Shown: positions 15,059 through 18,249 of the stretch, one piece after another
Layout of the letters: each line of letters begins with the position of its first letter
Position numbering within the stretch: the first letter of the stretch is position 1
NCBI GenBank assembly: GCA_041655035.1
Contig: JBAZCN010000057.1
Location: forward strand, 1-18,249
Direction of reading: 5' to 3'
DNA from: NAT127 sp041655035
GTDB lineage: Bacteria > Pseudomonadota > Gammaproteobacteria > Pseudomonadales > Porticoccaceae
DNA: 18,249 nt
Notes under the pieces: generated by a model
The model's database searches: none
The model's input: only the letters and a program-made list of their open reading frames with translations
What the model was told of the DNA's origin: nothing
Made by a program: the position numbers and the translations under genes

Positions 15059-15085
15059 CGGCACCGGGCCTGTCGCCCGGTGCCG
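15059..15085. terminator. Hairpin between convergent genes, possible two-way terminator
   Basis: A perfect 11-bp inverted repeat, CGGCACCGGGC and its complement, closes a five-base loop in the 61-base gap between the convergent dehydrogenase and oxidoreductase genes. It is very stable but has no T-run on either side, so I regard it as a terminator or 3' end protector with moderate certainty. Confidence 0.6.
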
Positions 15086-15112
15086 ACACAGCGTTGCCGC
15101 AGAGCGGCTGCT

Positions 15113-16150
15113 TCAACCGATATAGATCAGCTTTTTGCCGCGGTTTTCCCCGGCGTAGAGTGCCTGAATGGCGCCGGGTGCATGCTCGATCCCGTGGTCG
15201 ATGTCCTCTTCGTAGCGCAGCTGACCCTGGCGCACCATGGCCGCCAGTTCGCCGACCGCGGCGGCAAAATCGGCCATATGATCGAAAATCACAAAACCAC
15301 TCCAGACCAGGCGCCGGGTGAGCACTTCCCTTTCGTTGCGCAGTCCCTGGGGCGGGGGGTTCCACGCCGCTATCGAGGCAGTGCCACACTGCACGATCCG
15401 TCCACCGACCCTCATCGCTCGTAGCCCGGCGTCGAGGGTGGCCCCACCGACATTATCGAAGAATACATCGGCGCCGTCGGGAATATGCCCGGCCAGCAGT
15501 TCGGCCACCGGTGCGGCCTTGTAGTTGAGCGCGACATCGTAGCCAAAATGGTTTTCACACAGCGCCACCTTGTCGTCGCTGCCGGTCAGGCCCACGGTGC
15601 GACAGCCGAGATTGTGGGCGATCTGCCCCACGACACTGCCCACCGCGCCAGCGGCGGTGGAAACCAGCACCGTCTCTCCTGCTTCAGGCCGCCCCAGCTT
15701 GCGCAGGCCCAGGTAAGCGGTCACGCCGTTCATCCCCAGCACTCCGGCGTACGCCGACAGCGGCGCCGAGGGCTCCCTGATGTGGTACATCACCTGCCCG
15801 GGAGTGATCACCGCGTAGTCCTGCCAGCCGAGCCAGCCGTAGACGAACTCCCCCGCGACAAAATCCCGATGGCGGGATTCGACCACCACGCCAACCGCCA
15901 GCGCCCGCATTACCGAGCCGATGGCCACCGGCTCGGCATAGTTGGCGCCGTCCGCCACCCAGCCCCGCTGGGCCGGGTCGACGGACAGGTAGACATTGCG
16001 CACCAACAACTGGCCTTCACCGGTGGAGGGCAGTTCGGCGTCATCGACAGCGAAATGCCGCGCCTCAGGGATGCCCTGGGGGCGATCGACCAGCAGCACC
16101 CTGCGGTTGCGCGGTGGCTGACTATAGTCGGGAACAAATGGATCAGACAT
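15113..16150 (-). CDS. Zinc-free MDR NADP-dependent oxidoreductase (CurA/PTGR/LTB4DH type)
   Basis: This 345-residue enzyme belongs to the medium-chain dehydrogenase/reductase subfamily of prostaglandin reductases, curcumin reductase CurA and E. coli YncB-like proteins, which reduce carbon-carbon double bonds of enones with NADPH. Seen: YLSVDPAQRGWVAD, VLGMNGVTAYLGL, the nucleotide loop STAAGAVGSVVGQIA (about 164-178), DVFFDNVGGATLDA and the C-terminal GAIQALYAGENRGKKLIYIG. No zinc-ligand cysteines are present. The start MSDPFVPDYS is chosen for AAGGAG seven bases upstream; an in-frame ATG 25 codons earlier lacks such a site. It lies 132 bases downstream of rpoS. A 13-base inverted repeat (16228-16240) lies in that gap. 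Confidence 0.9.
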   Translation of the reverse strand: MSDPFVPDYSQPPRNRRVLLVDRPQGIPEARHFAVDDAELPSTGEGQLLVRNVYLSVDPAQRGWVADGANYAEPVAIGSVMRALAVGVVVESRHRDFVAGEFVYGWLGWQDYAVITPGQVMYHIREPSAPLSAYAGVLGMNGVTAYLGLRKLGRPEAGETVLVSTAAGAVGSVVGQIAHNLGCRTVGLTGSDDKVALCENHFGYDVALNYKAAPVAELLAGHIPDGADVFFDNVGGATLDAGLRAMRVGGRIVQCGTASIAAWNPPPQGLRNEREVLTRRLVWSGFVIFDHMADFAAAVGELAAMVRQGQLRYEEDIDHGIEHAPGAIQALYAGENRGKKLIYIG

Positions 16151-16282
16151 TCGTAGACTCCTTATCTCGGGGCTGGGCGATCCGCCGATCAACAGCGTCG
16201 CCCCGCGGAAGGTATGTTTTGACATGCTCAGTAGAACTGACCCTATCGAGAGCCAGTGGTTTCAAACCGTGACCTGCCGCCG

Positions 16283-17239
16283 TTACAGTTTGTCGCCGAA
16301 CACCACCAGCGGATCCAGGCCGTCCCTCAGCATCAGCGAGCGCAGGCGGCGCAGAGCCTCGACCTGGATCTGCCTTACCCGCTCCCGGGTGAGCCCCACT
16401 TCGCGGCCGACTTCTTCGAGGGTCTGCGGATCGTAGTTGCGCAGGCCAAAGCGCCGGATAAGCACTTCCTGCTGTTTATCGGTGAGCTGGCCGAGCAGGT
16501 TTTCCAGCGCCTGGGCCATATCGTCTTCTTCGAGCAGTTCCTCGGGATCGGAGACGCTGGTATCGGCGATGGTTTCGATAACCGTCCTGTCACTGGAGCG
16601 GCCCAGCGGAATATCCACCGACGTCACCCGTTCGTTGAGTTCGAGAATGCGGGAGACCTCCGCCACCGGCCGCTCCAGCAGGCGGGCGATTTCCTCGGCG
16701 CTGGGGTCGTGGTCGAGTTCCTGGGCGAGCTGGCGGGCGGCACGGAGGAAAGTGTTGAGCTGCTTGACCACATGGATCGGCAGGCGGATGGTGCGGGTCT
16801 GGTTCATCAACGCCCGCTCCATGGTCTGCCGTATCCACCAGGTGGCGTAAGTCGAAAAGCGGTAGCCCAGCTCGGGATCGAACTTTTCCACTGCGCGAAT
16901 CAGGCCGAGATTGCCCTCCTCGATCAGGTCGAGCAGCGCCAGCCCGCGATTGACGTAGCGGCGGGCGATTTTGACCACCAGGCGCAGATTGCTTTCGATC
17001 ATGTGGTGGCGGGCATCCTCATCACCCTTCTGCACCAGCCTGGCGTAATGGACTTCTTCCTGGGCGGTGAGCAGCGCCGCGTAACCTATTTCCCTCAGGT
17101 AAAGGTTGGCCGCATCCATCACCTGTTCAGTGGGAAAGTGACTGGGGCTTACCTCCTCCTCGTCGCCATTCTCCCTCACCTCGGCAACGTCTTCGAGTTC
17201 CTCGTCCGGCTCTTCGAAAAGACTGTCCTCATCGCTCAT
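16283..17239 (-). CDS. rpoS: RNA polymerase sigma factor RpoS (sigma-38)
   Basis: This is the general-stress and stationary-phase sigma factor, 318 residues. An acidic N-terminus precedes region 1.2 (DAANLYLREIGYAALLTAQEE), region 2 (SNLRLVVKIARRYVNRGLALLDLIEEGNLGL and YRFSTYATWWIRQ), region 3 and the region 4.2 helix-turn-helix LEEVGREVGLTRERVRQIQVEALRRLR. It is clearly RpoS rather than RpoD (short, no non-conserved region) or RpoH, and the nlpD neighbour agrees. The start MSDEDSLFEE is used: AGG and GGAG lie upstream, and 17 upstream codons overlap a promoter. Two sigma70-like promoters lie between nlpD and rpoS (17262-17290, 17332-17359). Confidence 0.97.
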   Translation of the reverse strand: MSDEDSLFEEPDEELEDVAEVRENGDEEEVSPSHFPTEQVMDAANLYLREIGYAALLTAQEEVHYARLVQKGDEDARHHMIESNLRLVVKIARRYVNRGLALLDLIEEGNLGLIRAVEKFDPELGYRFSTYATWWIRQTMERALMNQTRTIRLPIHVVKQLNTFLRAARQLAQELDHDPSAEEIARLLERPVAEVSRILELNERVTSVDIPLGRSSDRTVIETIADTSVSDPEELLEEDDMAQALENLLGQLTDKQQEVLIRRFGLRNYDPQTLEEVGREVGLTRERVRQIQVEALRRLRSLMLRDGLDPLVVFGDKL

Positions 17240-17261
17240 ATCACCTGCTCCGCAATTTGTC

Positions 17262-17290
17262 TTTATAGGTGTACAAAATAGCGCTGGCAA
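17262..17290 (-). promoter_or_regulatory. Candidate rpoS promoter, proximal
   Basis: Minus strand: TTGCCA (17285-17290), 17 bases, TATAAA (17262-17267). Both hexamers match the sigma70 consensus at five of six positions. RNA would start near 17255, giving rpoS a leader of only about 16 bases. Confidence 0.65.
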
Positions 17291-17331
17291 CGGCAGTCTG
17301 CTGCACCATCACGGGCATCGACCTGTCACTG

Positions 17332-17359
17332 ATTGTACCCGCGGCAATATTATTCTCAA
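17332..17359 (-). promoter_or_regulatory. Candidate rpoS promoter, distal
   Basis: Minus strand: TTGAGA (17354-17359), 16 bases, TACAAT (17332-17337). The -10 matches five of six positions and the -35 four. The leader would be about 85 bases. Confidence 0.5.
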
Positions 17360-17410
17360 CAGCGAGCCGGGCGTTGTTCGCAGACCCGAAAACGGCGCTT
17401 GCGGCGGCGT

Positions 17411-18249
17411 TCAGCGCGCCGGTAGCAGGCGCTCGGGATCGACAGGTTTTCCGTGCTCCCGTATCTCGAAATAGAGCCGCCCCGGATCAGCCGGGTCACC
17501 GCCGACCTCGGCAATGACCTGGCCTTGGCTGACATCATCATTTTCGCTGACCAGAATCTTCTTGTTGTGGGCATAGGCGCTCAGATAGGTATCATCGTGC
17601 TTGAGAATGATGAGCTGGCCGTAGCCCCGCAATCCACTGCCGGCATAGACCACGGTGCCGGCGCCGGCCGCTTTGACATCTGTCCCGGCACTGGAGTGAA
17701 TATTGATTCCCTTGAACACCTTGCTGGCGTCGTATTCCCGGCTGACGTTGCCAGTGACGGGCCACTGCCACTTGCCTGAAGGCGTAGTAACCGGTGCCGG
17801 TGCCGGAGGCAGGTCCTGAGCGGGCGCCGATGGCGGTGCGGACGCCGCCGGAGGCGTCGGCGGGGGAGTCAGCACTGCCACCTGATCGCCGTCGCGCTCC
17901 TCTTGCCCCGGCGCGCCCGGCGGCTGCGCCGACGCAGCGCTGGGCGCGGGCTCGATCTCGATCGCCTCCACCGAAATCGGTTCGCTGCTGATCGCAGCGG
18001 TGGTCACCGCGGATGAGGTCGGGCCACCGGATGTGGTGTGGACAGGGGCATCGCCCAATAACAGCCGCTGCCCCGGCTGCAACCGGTAAGGTGGCTGCAA
18101 GCCATTGAGCGCGGCGAGTTGCTGATGATCGATTTCGTAGCGCCAGGCGATGGTATGCAGGGTGTCGCCACGGGAAACGACATGGTGAACGATCCTGGTG
18201 CTCGGCGGCTGTTCCCGCTCCACCACCGGCACCGGCGGCGGCGTCATAC
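17411..18249 (-). CDS. nlpD: NlpD-like LysM/LytM (M23) cell-division activator, N-terminus cut by window edge
   Basis: This envelope protein, by analogy to E. coli NlpD, activates an amidase (AmiC) to split septal peptidoglycan. In the window: a LysM peptidoglycan-binding domain (HHVVSRGDTLHTIAWRYEIDHQQLAALNGL), a long Pro/Ala-rich linker, and a C-terminal LytM domain (GKWQWPVTGNV to the end). The metal-binding residues are lost: the first His-x3-Asp is FKGIN and the HxH motif reads RLYFE. The domain is therefore a regulator, not an enzyme. The ATG at 18247 is probably internal, since the lipoprotein signal expected of NlpD is missing and the frame is open to the window end. It precedes rpoS by 171 bases, the conserved nlpD-rpoS order. 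Confidence 0.9.
   Translation of the reverse strand, partial: MTPPPVPVVEREQPPSTRIVHHVVSRGDTLHTIAWRYEIDHQQLAALNGLQPPYRLQPGQRLLLGDAPVHTTSGGPTSSAVTTAAISSEPISVEAIEIEPAPSAASAQPPGAPGQEERDGDQVAVLTPPPTPPAASAPPSAPAQDLPPAPAPVTTPSGKWQWPVTGNVSREYDASKVFKGINIHSSAGTDVKAAGAGTVVYAGSGLRGYGQLIILKHDDTYLSAYAHNKKILVSENDDVSQGQVIAEVGGDPADPGRLYFEIREHGKPVDPERLLPAR

Noticed and set aside
16219..16247. TTGACA on the plus strand between the MDR gene and rpoS as a promoter
   Set aside because: No acceptable -10 at 16-18 bases, and no plus-strand gene follows.

Overview
The window is a stretch of GC-rich chromosome from a gammaproteobacterium. This rests on three things: the gene order thrS-infC-rpmI-rplT-pheS-pheT, an RpoS sigma factor next to an NlpD-type gene, and a PheS of the Pseudomonas type with a four-cysteine insert. 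The accessory genes would fit a marine or environmental lineage, but I cannot name a genus from sequence alone. Coding density is high, no gap exceeds 300 bases, and I see no mobile element, CRISPR array or phage gene.

Left part (1-6221, all minus strand): tRNA-Val(GAC), then thrS, infC (AUU start), rpmI, rplT, pheS and pheT, which is cut by the left edge. The thrS leader folds into two hairpins whose seven-base loops look like threonine tRNA anticodon loops (GGU and CGU), as expected for a ThrRS-controlled translational operator. An intrinsic terminator stands between rplT and pheS, where other gammaproteobacteria attenuate pheST. Upstream of tRNA-Val lies a decayed second copy of the same tRNA gene, and its anticodon-loop sequence now supplies a perfect -35 box.

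Middle part (6383-9380, minus strand): a PF06189-type 5'-nucleotidase, a D-cysteine desulfhydrase/ACC deaminase-family PLP enzyme, yajC (here without secD/secF) and the thiol peroxidase bcp. Then on the plus strand (9579-13560): a lipid-anchored M3 metallopeptidase, a DUF599 membrane protein and a secreted paraoxonase/SMP-30-like beta-propeller protein.

Right part: a small limonene-epoxide-hydrolase-like protein (minus), a beta-hydroxyacid dehydrogenase (plus), a zinc-free MDR NADP-dependent oxidoreductase (minus), then rpoS and nlpD (minus; nlpD is cut by the right edge). Two good sigma70-like promoters lie in the nlpD-rpoS gap; the nearer one would give rpoS a very short leader.

Most of the window is housekeeping. 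The best leads are regulatory: the thrS operator, the tRNA-Val relic, the pheS terminator and the rpoS promoters.
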